The translations under genes and the position numbers were made by a program. From an uncultured Acidobacteriota bacterium (GTDB lineage: Bacteria; Acidobacteriota; Blastocatellia; Pyrinomonadales; Pyrinomonadaceae), in contig CADEGD010000025.1 of assembly GCA_902826795.1 (NCBI GenBank), forward strand, positions 5,313 to 57,955: DNA of 52,643 bases, written 5' to 3'. Under the pieces are notes generated by a model. The model saw nothing but the letters and a program-made list of their open reading frames with translations, did not search any database and had not been told where the DNA came from. This document shows positions 9,052 through 17,089 of the stretch, piece by piece; position 1 is the first letter of the stretch; the number at the start of each line of letters is the position of its first letter.

Positions 9052-9516
9052 GATCCGCAGCACTTGAAAGGTGGCTGTCAGGTTGCCCGCTGCAGTTCGC
9101 TCCGGCGTCCTTCCTTTAGAACCGACCCACGCGCGCTGTCTTCACCTCCTTCTTTTCTCACTGAAAAGCAGAACCGAAATACCACGGAATATTCAAAATT
9201 CGGCCTGTGATCTTAGCCGCGCGACCCTCTGTGAAAATTCTCGCGGCAATGGTCGAGCGTCGAGAAGTCCCATTCTTGTAACTTCAGTATTCGTAGCAAG
9301 TTATGGCAAATCGGCCCATGGGTATGCTTTTTGCGATACGGATTCGTGTGAGCGAAATCTAAAGGGGACTCAGGCAATTAAAAAGGAGATCACTACCGAT
9401 GTTGAAAAGATCGGCTCGATCGTGCAAGGTGCCGGCAAGTTCGGCTTGGGCTATGGCAGACCGGGGATTCTTTAGCACGTACCACAGCACAACATTCTTT
9501 TGGGAGGAACACAAAA
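9052..9516. promoter_or_regulatory. Gap with a CRP-like palindrome ahead of the second DUF5335 gene
   Basis: A 465-base stretch without a convincing gene. TGTGA-AAATTC-TCGCG at 9230-9245 belongs to the palindrome family described in the findings. A ribosome-binding site AAAAGGAG followed by ATG 9399 opens only a 42-codon frame that runs into the next gene; I do not trust it as a protein. GGGAGGA at about 9501 serves the DUF5335 start. Confidence 0.4.
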
Positions 9517-9906
9517 ATGGACTTTGAAATCAAGAAAGAGAATTGGACCGACTTCTTTAAAACTCTGAGCAAGCGGCGATTTGAATGGAAGACGAGGATC
9601 GAGGTGCTGAGTCCGGAAATGGGCGATCAAACGTTGACCGAAGGATTGCCGCTGAACGGAATAACCGTGGAGACGAAAGGTGATCGTACGTCGTTCGACA
9701 TCTCCGTCGGAGATAATTCCGACTCGCATCAGACGCACACGATCAACAATCCGTCGAGAGTCGCCTTCCTCGCGGCCGACGGGCCTCACGGCGATGTTAT
9801 CGATATCGAGGAGGAGGACGGCACAAAGACGCTGATCACCTTCATCGAGCCGATGGGCGTCCTCATCGGCTATATGGAGGCTGAGATCGCGACAACGGCG
9901 TTCTGA
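9517..9906 (+). CDS. DUF5335-like small protein (second copy)
   Basis: A 129-residue acidic soluble protein with the same layout as the gene at 5832: an aromatic opening (ENWTDFFKTLSKRRF), EGLPLNGITVETKGDRTSFD in the middle and a beta-rich second half ending TLITFIEPMGVLIGYMEAEI. I assign it to DUF5335; no biochemical function is known. ATG 9517 has a GGGAGGA ribosome-binding site 8 bases upstream. The two copies have diverged strongly and flank the UspA/FAD oxidoreductase run, which suggests separate roles rather than a recent duplication. A CRP-type palindrome lies 270 bases upstream. Confidence 0.7.
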   Translation: MDFEIKKENWTDFFKTLSKRRFEWKTRIEVLSPEMGDQTLTEGLPLNGITVETKGDRTSFDISVGDNSDSHQTHTINNPSRVAFLAADGPHGDVIDIEEEDGTKTLITFIEPMGVLIGYMEAEIATTAF

Positions 9907-9998
9907 GCGTTCAAAGATATCGTACTGCGTATGGCGGCCCATCCCACTGGATGCGGTCAAGGGTTAGTTCTTCCATAACATTATTGACATGTCCATGT

Positions 9999-10729
9999 TC
10001 ACTGGCCGATGTTTTTTAGTATCCATCCCGCGATAAAGGTAAGCGACGCTGCCAGTCCGCCGACAAGAAGAGTTACAAAACCGGAACGCCACCATGGAGC
10101 CGTCGACCAACGAGCCTTTGTAGATCCAATGAAGAAAAAAACCAGCCCCGTGAAGACCGCAGATATCGAGAAGGCATCGCTCGACCCAAAAACAAAAGGA
10201 GTGAGCGGAACAAGGCCGCAAATAACGAACGCGGTAAATGTGCTGAGAGCCGCAAGCCACTCAGAGCGAACTTGTCGGGGAAGGCCGTATTCTTCCCTCA
10301 GCATCGTCTGCACCCACCGCTCACGATCGGCTGTGATCAGTTCTACCGCGCGTTCAAGGTCCGGTCCGTTAAATCCCTTGGCTGCGTAGATCTGACGAAC
10401 TTCTTCGCGTTCGCCTTCGGGCGCGACTTCGACATGTTTTTTTCGACCTCTTCAAGGCGTCTGTAGTCGTCCCTCTCGGCCCGCGTTCCGAGAAAATTAG
10501 ACGCCGCCATGGAGAAACCGTCGGCGATCAGATTCGCGGCGCCGAGGATCAGAACGATCCTGGTCGAAAGGCTCGCTCCCATCGTGCCCGCAACGACCGC
10601 AAACGTTGTCACGGCTCCGTCAATCCCGCCATAGACGAAATCGCGAAGATAGTTTTGCCTGACACGTTGAGCCAGCCTTGCCGAGATCGCCTCGGGCGTG
10701 TGTTCATGTTCGAGCGTCGGAATGTTCAT
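9999..10729 (-). pseudogene. VIT1/CCC1-family metal transporter, single frameshift
   Basis: The first frame encodes a cytosolic helix then [20 protein letters not shown] and [20 protein letters not shown], the hallmark of the first two membrane helices of vacuolar iron transporter (VIT1/CCC1) proteins, which move Fe2+ or Mn2+ out of the cytosol. The second frame carries [20 protein letters not shown] and the last three helices (LSTFTAFVICGLVPLTPFVF and following) to the stop codon at 9999. Adding one base in the run of seven T (10437-10443) restores one continuous frame of about 243 residues, the normal family length. This is either a recent inactivating deletion or a homopolymer sequencing error. 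It lies directly behind the alcohol dehydrogenase remnant. Confidence 0.8.
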
Positions 10730-10734
10730 AGCGT

Positions 10735-11054
10735 CTACGGCTTGATCGCAACCTTCATCGCGCCATCGAGTCGGAGCCATGTCCGCACTGCGCCCATTGC
10801 GCCGAGAGGCAAGCGCGACACTGCCCGCAAGGTGTGATGGCTCCGACCAAGACACGGTCACCGATCTCGTAGCCCGTCACCCCTTCGCCAAGCTGTTCGA
10901 TTACCCCAACAGGTTCATGCCCGATGACCAGGCCGGGTTTGACAGGATACTCGCCCCGGACGATATGCAGATCTTCATTATCGTTCGCTCCTATCACGTG
11001 AATTCGCCTTGTGGCTATCGCGAAATACTTATATCCCGCGCAAACAAGGTGCAA
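10735..11054 (-). pseudogene. Zinc alcohol dehydrogenase remnant with a large internal deletion
   Basis: The N-terminal part reads DLHIVRGEYPVKPGLVIGHE with the catalytic-site GHE motif and the structural-zinc loop [15 protein letters not shown], which keeps all four cysteines. At about 10775-10790 the sequence jumps, in another frame, to [10 protein letters not shown] and a TAG stop (10735-10737), the usual last residues of this medium-chain dehydrogenase family. About 250 codons, including the whole Rossmann cofactor domain, are gone. The first 30 residues are also unrecognisable. A complete, different zinc dehydrogenase is present at 23770. The remnant is divergent from the PPOX-like gene, with two CRP-type palindromes between them. 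Confidence 0.75.
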
Positions 11055-11367
11055 CAGGCGTACCGAAGTCGCCGCTGAAAGAAGGCCAGGTTTTTCGGGG
11101 GTTTTGAGGACGATATCAATGACCTGCTTTCTACGAAGCCGTGAAAATTGTCACAGCGAATAATGAAAATTCTCACGGAACCTAAAAGTAAGCCGCGGAC
11201 TGAAGTCTGGTCTTAGTCGCTAAGGGCTTCAGATTTATGGCCTTAGTGCGAGAAGTACAATAATTCGCCCCGCGGCACGTTGCTTGCGCATATAAAGTGC
11301 GTTACCTGACAGGATGGCGTCGTCTTGTTGGCCGAGAACTATGATTTTGTGATAGGAGAATGCCGCG
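11055..11367. promoter_or_regulatory. Divergent region with two CRP-like palindromes
   Basis: A 313-base gap. CGTGA-AAATTG-TCACA (11140-11155) and AATGA-AAATTC-TCACG (11162-11177) lie 22 bases apart, two helical turns, so bound dimers would sit on the same face. They could control the dehydrogenase (left) or the PPOX-like gene (right). ATAGGAG at about 11353 is the ribosome-binding site of the latter. Confidence 0.5.
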
Positions 11368-11862
11368 ATGACAGAAGTACAAGAAATGGAAAACGAAGAA
11401 ATCGAAGAAGTCCTGAAACGGGTTGGCTACGGGCATCTGGCGTGTACGCGTGATGACCGGCCTTATGTTGTGCCGATCCACTATGTTTATGAGGATGCGA
11501 GTATCTACATTTACACCACCGAAGGCCACAAAACCGAAATCATTGACGCCAATTCAAACATTTGTCTGCAGGTCGAGGAGGTCCGCGAAAACGATGACTG
11601 GCGAAGCGTGATCGTTCACGGGGTCGCGAACAGAGTGACGGATCGAAAAGAGCGGGAGAAGGCCGTTGAGCTTGTTCGTTCAGCCAATCCGACTTTGACA
11701 CCCGCGATCAGCATCCGCTGGATGGATATGTGGATCCGCGAAAACAGAGAGGTTGTTTACCGGATCAAGCCGGACGAGACGAGCGGCCGTTCGACCAGGA
11801 AGGTCAAATTCAGTGCTGCATTTGCTCAGTCCGACACGAAACGTACACGCGGAATTCTTTGA
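11368..11862 (+). CDS. Pyridoxamine 5'-phosphate oxidase-like FMN-binding protein (NimA type)
   Basis: A 164-residue soluble protein of the split-barrel flavin superfamily. The sequence VGYGHLACTRDDRPYVVPIH and YIYTTEGHKTEIIDANSNIC is typical of the NimA / pyridoxamine-oxidase-like group. Here HLACT corresponds to the strand at the flavin phosphate and GHKTE follows the isoalloxazine contact. Members bind FMN or F420 and act as small reductases; some confer nitroimidazole resistance. The substrate here is unknown. ATG 11368 has AGGAG 9 bases upstream. Two CRP-type palindromes stand 190-230 bases before the start codon, which fits induction under respiratory or energy stress (inference). Confidence 0.82.
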   Translation: MTEVQEMENEEIEEVLKRVGYGHLACTRDDRPYVVPIHYVYEDASIYIYTTEGHKTEIIDANSNICLQVEEVRENDDWRSVIVHGVANRVTDRKEREKAVELVRSANPTLTPAISIRWMDMWIRENREVVYRIKPDETSGRSTRKVKFSAAFAQSDTKRTRGIL

Positions 11863-11987
11863 ATCGCGAATCGTACACACTTCGCTGTCTCACCAACTTT
11901 TTACCCGCCTACAAACTGAACTCCTACCTGCATCTTTTTTAGAAGGCACATTCTTCCTTTCCCGTCCTTACTATTCCGGACCTCACC

Positions 11988-12035
11988 CGCGAAAATCTTC
12001 ACGGCGGTCGTCATTCTGTGTGAGTTTTCTCACAC
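11988..12035 (+). promoter_or_regulatory. Two CRP-like palindromes, one perfect, ahead of the membrane protein/Hsp20 genes
   Basis: CGCGA-AAATCT-TCACG (11988-12003) is followed by TGTGA-GTTTTC-TCACA (12019-12034), a perfect match to the CRP consensus TGTGA-N6-TCACA. The second extends to a seven-base inverted repeat, GTGTGAG/CTCACAC. They lie 124-170 bases ahead of the membrane protein at 12158. The remaining 11863-12157 sequence shows only the AAGGAGG ribosome-binding site. Confidence 0.55.
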
Positions 12036-12157
12036 CGGCAATTTAGAAAAGCCCGTAAATGCAGGATGTCAGCGATGGCATATTTGTTGCGACCTTGTCT
12101 TCTGAGACCAGTCACGGTCTGCACAAGAAGCGATGTTTTTCGAAGGAGGTAATCATC

Positions 12158-12466
12158 ATGCTTACAAAAATCTACAAGTTGGTCTGGTCGATCGTCGCGA
12201 TTGCGGCACTGATTCTTTTCCTCAGCGGGAACTTTACCTCGCTTGCTGCGGTGGTGTTCGGGTTTGTAATTTTCGGCCTCGTCTTTGCGGGGATGATGAT
12301 AGTGCTTCCGCATGAAGTAAGCCATCCGACACCGAACAAGACTATGGTTGCGCCATCACCGGCGATTCAGAGAAAGCCTGCGACGATGATTGACCATGCT
12401 CGCGAATTGGCGTCTGACTTACTCTCTCCGGAAGATGTCGAGATCCGCAAACCGAGATATCACTAG
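12158..12466 (+). CDS. Small membrane protein of unknown function
   Basis: A 102-residue protein. ATG 12158 follows a near-perfect AAGGAGG by 7 bases, so translation should be strong; an upstream in-frame start is less likely. Two adjacent hydrophobic helices (about 8-30, LVWSIVAIAALILFLSGNF; and 34-54, AVVFGFVIFGLVFAGMMIVL) form a membrane hairpin. A polar C-terminal half follows, with ARELASDLLSPEDVEIRKP. I do not recognise a family. Its position behind two CRP-type palindromes and 100 bases ahead of the Hsp20 gene suggests co-regulation with the chaperone under stress. Confidence 0.7.
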   Translation: MLTKIYKLVWSIVAIAALILFLSGNFTSLAAVVFGFVIFGLVFAGMMIVLPHEVSHPTPNKTMVAPSPAIQRKPATMIDHARELASDLLSPEDVEIRKPRYH

Positions 12467-12567
12467 GTACGCGGGTAGCATTCGGTCAGAGGAAGCGAAG
12501 TAGTAGGCGATCGGCCCAACTACAGGCGAGGCCGCACAACCTAAGAACTAAACAAACGGAGGAAACA

Positions 12568-13095
12568 ATGATGACCACACAAACAGCAATGACAAAAACA
12601 ACCAACGACTCGATCTCGCAGCGTTTCGTCGATGCGGACCAGATGTTCGAAAAAGTAACGGAGATGATGAAGGACATCGAACAGCGGGCCTTCGGCTTTT
12701 TCCGCGATCGCAATGGCGGCTTCGGTACGCCGCTCGATGACTGGTTCAAAGCCGAAGCCGAGGTCTTGCGTCCGGCGCCGGTCGACATAACGGAAACGCC
12801 AGACACGGTAAACATCCGTGCCGCCGTTCCCGGTTTCAAACCCGATGAGATCGAGATCAGTGTCAAGGACGACCTACTGACCCTGTGCGGCGAGACAAAG
12901 TCGGAGGGGAAAAATGAAAACGAAAACACGTTCTACAGCGAGTGGCAAAGCAACCGCTTCTGCCGTCAGCTCACGCTGCCAACCGAAGTCGAGACGAATG
13001 ACGTCGAGGCAATTCTGAAAGACGGCGTGCTGCAAATCTCTCTCAAGAAAAAAGCAGCCGAAGAAGCCGCGAAGATTGCCGTCAAGTCGGCGTAA
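12568..13095 (+). CDS. Small heat-shock protein, Hsp20/alpha-crystallin family
   Basis: A 175-residue cytoplasmic holdase. The N-terminal 65 residues form a variable helical arm (FEKVTEMMKDIEQRAFGFF). The alpha-crystallin domain runs from about 70 to 162: PVDITETPDTVNIRAAVPGF, DEIEISVKDDLLTLCGE and a C-terminal DGVLQISLKKK containing the conserved GVLxIxL-type strand. The tail is alanine- and lysine-rich. ATG 12568 follows GGAGG (12556-12560). Such proteins bind unfolding proteins without ATP and form large oligomers. A common C-terminal IxI/V oligomerisation motif is not clear (KIAVKSA is the closest), so oligomer size may differ. Confidence 0.95.
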   Translation: MMTTQTAMTKTTNDSISQRFVDADQMFEKVTEMMKDIEQRAFGFFRDRNGGFGTPLDDWFKAEAEVLRPAPVDITETPDTVNIRAAVPGFKPDEIEISVKDDLLTLCGETKSEGKNENENTFYSEWQSNRFCRQLTLPTEVETNDVEAILKDGVLQISLKKKAAEEAAKIAVKSA

Positions 13096-13161
13096 GGCTG
13101 GCAGAATCCTTCTTGGACGGATTTGCTCTATTCAAGACAAGCGTCGCGCAGGGAGAAAATT

Positions 13162-14515
13162 ATGAGGCGGTGGGTGGCGTTTGCAGCTACTGCTATCGTC
13201 CTGATCGTCGTTCCGCAGCTTTTCATTGAATCGACGCTCTACGCCCGCGTTGTATCAATAGCTGGCGTATGCCTGCTTCTTTGGATAAGCGAGATAGTCC
13301 CACCATTCGTCCCGACTCTGATGTTATGGACTCTTGTGCCGCTGTTGCTCGGATCGATCGATGGCAGATTTGCTCTGTCCGATGTTCTGTCGTGGGCCGT
13401 CGATCCCGTCATGGCGTTGTTCTTCGGAGGTTTCGTGCTGGGGGTCGCAACGGAACGCAATGGGCTGGATCAACGTCTTACTCGATTTGCCCTTCACTCT
13501 TCCGGGCGGTCCTTCAAGAAGTTTCTGCTTTTTGTGATATTGATCACGGCGTTTCTTTCAATGTGGATGTCGAATATAGCCGCTGCAGCGCTGGTGCTGG
13601 CGTGCCTGCATCCGATTCTTGTAAAGTTCGACAATGATCATATCTTGCGGCGCACACTTCTGATCGGGGTGGCTCTTGCAGCGGATTTTGGCGGGATCGC
13701 CACACCGATCGGCACAGGCCCGAATGCGATCGCCATCGCTTCGATCTCAGCCACGCAGCCGGTTTCATTTCTGAGCTGGATGGCATTCGCTTTTCCGCTG
13801 ACGATCGGTATGTTGACCCTAAGCTACGTATTCCTGTTGTGGCGTTCGCGGCAAACTGAAAATAGTTGGAAAGAGAAACGGACGGGACTGGACAGTTTAA
13901 TCGACAAAAGGAAGCACCAGCCGGACGACAAACCTCACCGGGTCGGTTTCCTGATAGTTTTGGTTGGAACAATCCTCCTATGGCTGATCGAACCTCTTCA
14001 TGGAGTTCCCGCAGCGATAATCGCCCTCGGATCAGCCGCGATCATTTTTCTGGCAGGCATTCTGACGAAAAAAGACCTTCTGAAAATTGATTGGTCCACT
14101 CTTCTTTTGATAGCAGGAGGGATTACTTTGGGACGACTACTGGAGCAGTCGGCACTTATCAGAAATCTTTCCGATAACGTGCCCTTCGCGGATTTCAGCC
14201 CAGTGTTCGCCTTGTTTTTATTATGTTTGACGAGCGCGATGCTTTCGGCGCTGATGAGCAATACAGCAACGGCAGTCTTGCTGTTCCCTTAGCTACAGCG
14301 CTCATACCCTCGCCATCGACGGCGATATTGATCGCCGTGTCCGCGTCGTTCGGGGTTCCTTTATGATAAGCACTCCACCGAATGCAATGGTATTCGGCCA
14401 GGGCGGAGTTAAGTTTGAAGACTTATTCGGACCCGGTCTTTTATTGATGATCCTAGGCTGCGTATTAGTCAGCCTGACCGGCAGGACCGTCTTAAACCTC
14501 GTTGGGATACCGTAA
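13162..14515 (+). pseudogene. DASS/SLC13-type sodium:anion symporter, two frameshifts
   Basis: About 450 codons encoding a polytopic membrane protein of the divalent-anion:sodium symporter family. Visible marks are LFFGGFVLGVATERNGL, FLSMWMSNIAAAALVLACLH (the SNT-type sodium-site hairpin) and, late, LSALMSNTATAVLLF. The first frame stops at 14290-14292. The homologous continuation (PLATALIPSPSTAILIAVSA) is one frame over, and after about 14359 the frame shifts again to PFMISTPPNAMVFGQGGVKF and ends with TAA at 14513-14515. Each shift equals one missing base. The family imports succinate, citrate or sulfate-like anions; the substrate cannot be told. ATG 13162 has GGGAGA upstream. Two independent losses argue for decay, though sequence error is possible. 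Confidence 0.78.
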
Positions 14516-14688
14516 ATTTTGGAGATTTCAACTCATCGTTGCCTGCCGCGTATCCGTCCTTCAACGACGCGGTGAAAAGTGATATCTATGAACGGAGAAT
14601 GTCACATTACACCACTAACTTGAATAGGGACGCTACTTTTTCAAATGTTGTATTATCCTCTTTCCCGTCGCGAGTTCGTCGACGAACC

Positions 14689-14890
14689 TCACGCATCTGT
14701 CACGTGAAAATCCATCGCGTCAATGTCCTCGTCAGACTCTTCGGGGTTGCCGAGAAGTTTGAGCCATAGGAATCCGACCGTTCCCGCGGTGAGCGAAGCT
14801 AGGAGAATTGCCATCTTCGAGGCGTGGACGGTTTCAGAGTTGCCGACAAAGGCGAGATTTGTGATGATGATGGACATCGTATGATCATCG
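14689..14890 (-). pseudogene. C-terminal fragment of NhaA Na+/H+ antiporter
   Basis: Only the last part of NhaA remains: TMSIIITNLAF, then ASKMAILLASLTAGTVGFLW and a short acidic tail to the stop codon at 14689. This matches the end of the antiporter family (FTMSLFIANLAF ... AKxGILxASLxAGxxGxLxL), covering the last two membrane helices of about 390 residues. Nothing of the N-terminal 300 residues, including the ion-binding aspartates, is present. Its 5' end joins abruptly, in a different frame, to another membrane-protein fragment at about 14880-14890, so a deletion brought the two together. The 14516-14688 stretch between it and the DASS pseudogene shows nothing recognisable. Confidence 0.72.
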
Positions 14891-15253
14891 CCCCGATATA
14901 AGAAACAAAGCCAAAGAGCGTCATGCGCTTGGTAACCAACGGCAACGACCACTCGGCAAAGCGTTTATGCAGTTTCCACGGCACGAACAACAGAACAACG
15001 CTCGTCAATATCAACAACCACCCAAATACCGTAAGGACGATCGAAACTTCATCTGAGGCGAATAGATGACGAACGCCGTCCCAACAATTATTCGAAGTAA
15101 AACCTCTAAGAAAGGCGTGAACGCAGAACTGGCAAAAGCATTGAGAAATTCCTTCGCTCGTCCCGGTTTTGCAAAGGCGACCGTAGCCAAGCCGATCAAC
15201 CAGATTCCCGCAAGGACAACAATCACGGCAGCAAGCTTGTTCAAAAATTCGAT
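14890..15253 (-). pseudogene. Small polytopic membrane protein, frameshifted and missing its end
   Basis: The first frame encodes LNKLAAVIVVLAGIWLIGLA and FTPFLEVLLRIIVGTAFVIY. The next frame gives TVFGWLLILTSVVLLFVPW and AEWSLPLVTKRMTLFGFVSY, then runs into NhaA sequence. One added base near 15055 would restore a continuous membrane protein of about 120 residues with three or four helices; I do not recognise the family. AGGAGG (15260-15265) is followed six bases later by ATC, not a normal start codon; a TTG three codons further on is the alternative. Frameshift, lost C-terminus and poor start together indicate a pseudogene. Confidence 0.6.
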
Positions 15254-15440
15254 AGTAGGCCTCCTAAAGACGAAATAAAGCTGCTGCAATAAAAGCGACG
15301 AATGTGCTATCTATCCACCCAAAATGAGTTGATATTGTCTAGTAACATTATCCACATGTACCGTCACCGATGGTCGAGAGTGTGGTGAGGACAGCTAAAA
15401 GGGATTGCGTTCAAGGACTTCAAATCGGCAACAGTAATGC

Positions 15441-16742
15441 TCACATCGAAGACAACTCCAAACGCAGATTCTCTTGGATCTGCGTTTTCCATGATTGGGT
15501 GACCTTTGCGACTTCGGCAAAATCCAGCCATTTTCCTATTGCCTTTCGGACCTCAGCAACGATTGACTCTGCACGACCGCGTTTAAGCGACACTACGTCG
15601 CCGCATGCCTTGAAATCATCCCTCGAAAAACCATCTCGTTTTCCGTTCATGGTCATCTGGTGACTCGATGTCCATACTCCGGATGGATTAAAGCTGTACG
15701 CAACATCAAAGGCGGGAGCAAGAGACCAAATGCCCTGTTTATCCATCAGAAAAGCAATATTCTTGACATGGTCGTCCTGATTTCTCGCAAGGATGTTGAA
15801 TGCCATCCGGCGAAACATCTGCTCGATAGCTAATGTTGGGAGCTTAATCTGACGCATGATGAGCATGGCTTGCTCGTAACCATATGCGCCGGCATTGTTG
15901 AAATCAAAATGAGCTAGACCGCTCAAGGACAACATGTGCAGCTTTTCGCCGTTCTCCTTCCGGTCGAATCGCTTTGTCATGAAATGCCGTCTGCCGTTTT
16001 CTTCGAGTAAGCGGCATTCGCTCATCTGTATTCCTGCCTCTAGTGCCATTAGATAATAGGCATACTCGATCGCTCCATAGCCCTGAGGATCGGCAAGCTC
16101 TTTGTCGCGGTTCCCGGTGATGCCGTCGAACTTCAAAAGCCAATACTCAAATCCGTCGCCGGCCTTTCCTTGTCCAGATCTCACGTCATTGGTTTTTCGA
16201 TTCCACGCGATCACCGCTTTCGCCCGGGCTCCACCCGCAGAAGTTCCTACGCGGAGGATATCCCTGAGAGAATTGGGGTCGTCAAGCGTAGTATCAAGAC
16301 CGCTTCGCTGGTTCAAAACGTCGGAAGCTAGTTTGACTAAGGCATCAACCTCGATCTTACGAGAGGCAGTTTCCTTAGGTCCTTTGCTCGGAAAAAACTC
16401 AAGGGCTCCCATACCTCTTGAGCCCGTGTAGCAGAGCCTTTCCACCGCATTAAAACTATCAGCGGATCTGCCTTGCGTCGCGAGCCAAGCGTCAATGAGT
16501 GAGTTGCCAAATTTATCCGGTAGTGAATCAGCGAGCAAACCCGGCAATCCGTGAAAGGTCACTCGTGGCAACTCCGGGAATACGTATATTGAACCTGTGA
16601 GCGGCATCACGATCGGTGAGACCTCGATACCGCTTTTCATAAATTCCGGCGCGTACTCAAAGGCGGCCACGTCGCTGCCGTCCTCCAGCGAAACAGCCCC
16701 GATGGTGCTCCCCCACAGCTTGACCTCAGCCAGCGTTGTCAT
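15441..16742 (-). CDS. hipA: HipA-family toxin (serine/threonine kinase)
   Basis: A 433-residue intact HipA-type kinase. E. coli HipA phosphorylates glutamyl-tRNA synthetase and causes dormancy; other HipA toxins hit other tRNA synthetases. Key parts: N-terminal subdomain with HGLPGLLADSLPDKFGN (about 64-80), glycine-rich loop VGTSAGGARAK (165-175), YWLLKFDG with the ATP lysine (K204), catalytic loop NQDDHVKN (321-328; D323, N328) and the Mg-binding APAFD aspartate (D346). All expected catalytic residues are present, so the enzyme should be active. The start overlaps the hipB stop codon by ATGA (16739-16742), the usual coupling of this toxin-antitoxin pair. It lies within a decaying mobile island. 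Confidence 0.93.
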   Translation of the reverse strand: MTTLAEVKLWGSTIGAVSLEDGSDVAAFEYAPEFMKSGIEVSPIVMPLTGSIYVFPELPRVTFHGLPGLLADSLPDKFGNSLIDAWLATQGRSADSFNAVERLCYTGSRGMGALEFFPSKGPKETASRKIEVDALVKLASDVLNQRSGLDTTLDDPNSLRDILRVGTSAGGARAKAVIAWNRKTNDVRSGQGKAGDGFEYWLLKFDGITGNRDKELADPQGYGAIEYAYYLMALEAGIQMSECRLLEENGRRHFMTKRFDRKENGEKLHMLSLSGLAHFDFNNAGAYGYEQAMLIMRQIKLPTLAIEQMFRRMAFNILARNQDDHVKNIAFLMDKQGIWSLAPAFDVAYSFNPSGVWTSSHQMTMNGKRDGFSRDDFKACGDVVSLKRGRAESIVAEVRKAIGKWLDFAEVAKVTQSWKTQIQENLRLELSSM

Positions 16743-17089
16743 GACTCATTCCCCCACTTCCAAACCTTGTTCGTGGAATCTGGGGATCGCTTCGTCGAGG
16801 CTCGTCGCCTGTTTTTCCCTTGAAGTTTCAGTTGAGCTATCGGGCTTGCAACAGGTTCTGGGAAAAGTACCTCTAACCGTTGCTGAAGCCCTAATGAGCG
16901 GAGGAGCCGAATCAGGCTTGTAACCTGAACCGATTCGCCCGCCTCTAGGCGTTCAATTGTTCGTTTTGACACTCCCGCCTGCTCTGCTAGGTTGGCTTGT
17001 GTGAAGTTTTGATTCAATCGAACACCTGCAATACGTTCCCCTATTTCTTTAAGTATCGCTTGATCGGTCGTGGTTGTATCGAATCTCAT
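16739..17089 (-). CDS. hipB: HipB-type antitoxin, Xre/HTH_3 repressor
   Basis: A 116-residue DNA-binding antitoxin. The HTH_3 domain spans about 12-70: IGERIAGVRLNQNFTQANLA then QAGVSKRTIERLEAGESVQV, the classic TQxxLAxxAGVSxxTIxRLExG pattern. It is followed by a basic, disordered tail of about 35 residues (GKNRRRASTKRSPDSTNK), which in such proteins can contact the toxin or DNA. HipB-like proteins neutralise HipA and repress their own operon. There is no ribosome-binding site before ATG 17089, and the predicted transcription start is only about two to five bases upstream, so the message is probably leaderless. hipA follows with a four-base overlap. Confidence 0.92.
   Translation of the reverse strand: MRFDTTTTDQAILKEIGERIAGVRLNQNFTQANLAEQAGVSKRTIERLEAGESVQVTSLIRLLRSLGLQQRLEVLFPEPVASPIAQLKLQGKNRRRASTKRSPDSTNKVWKWGNES

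Noticed and set aside
9399..9527. A 42-codon frame with a good ribosome-binding site upstream of the second DUF5335 gene.
   Set aside because: It has no family resemblance, overlaps the next start codon and its composition is not protein-like.
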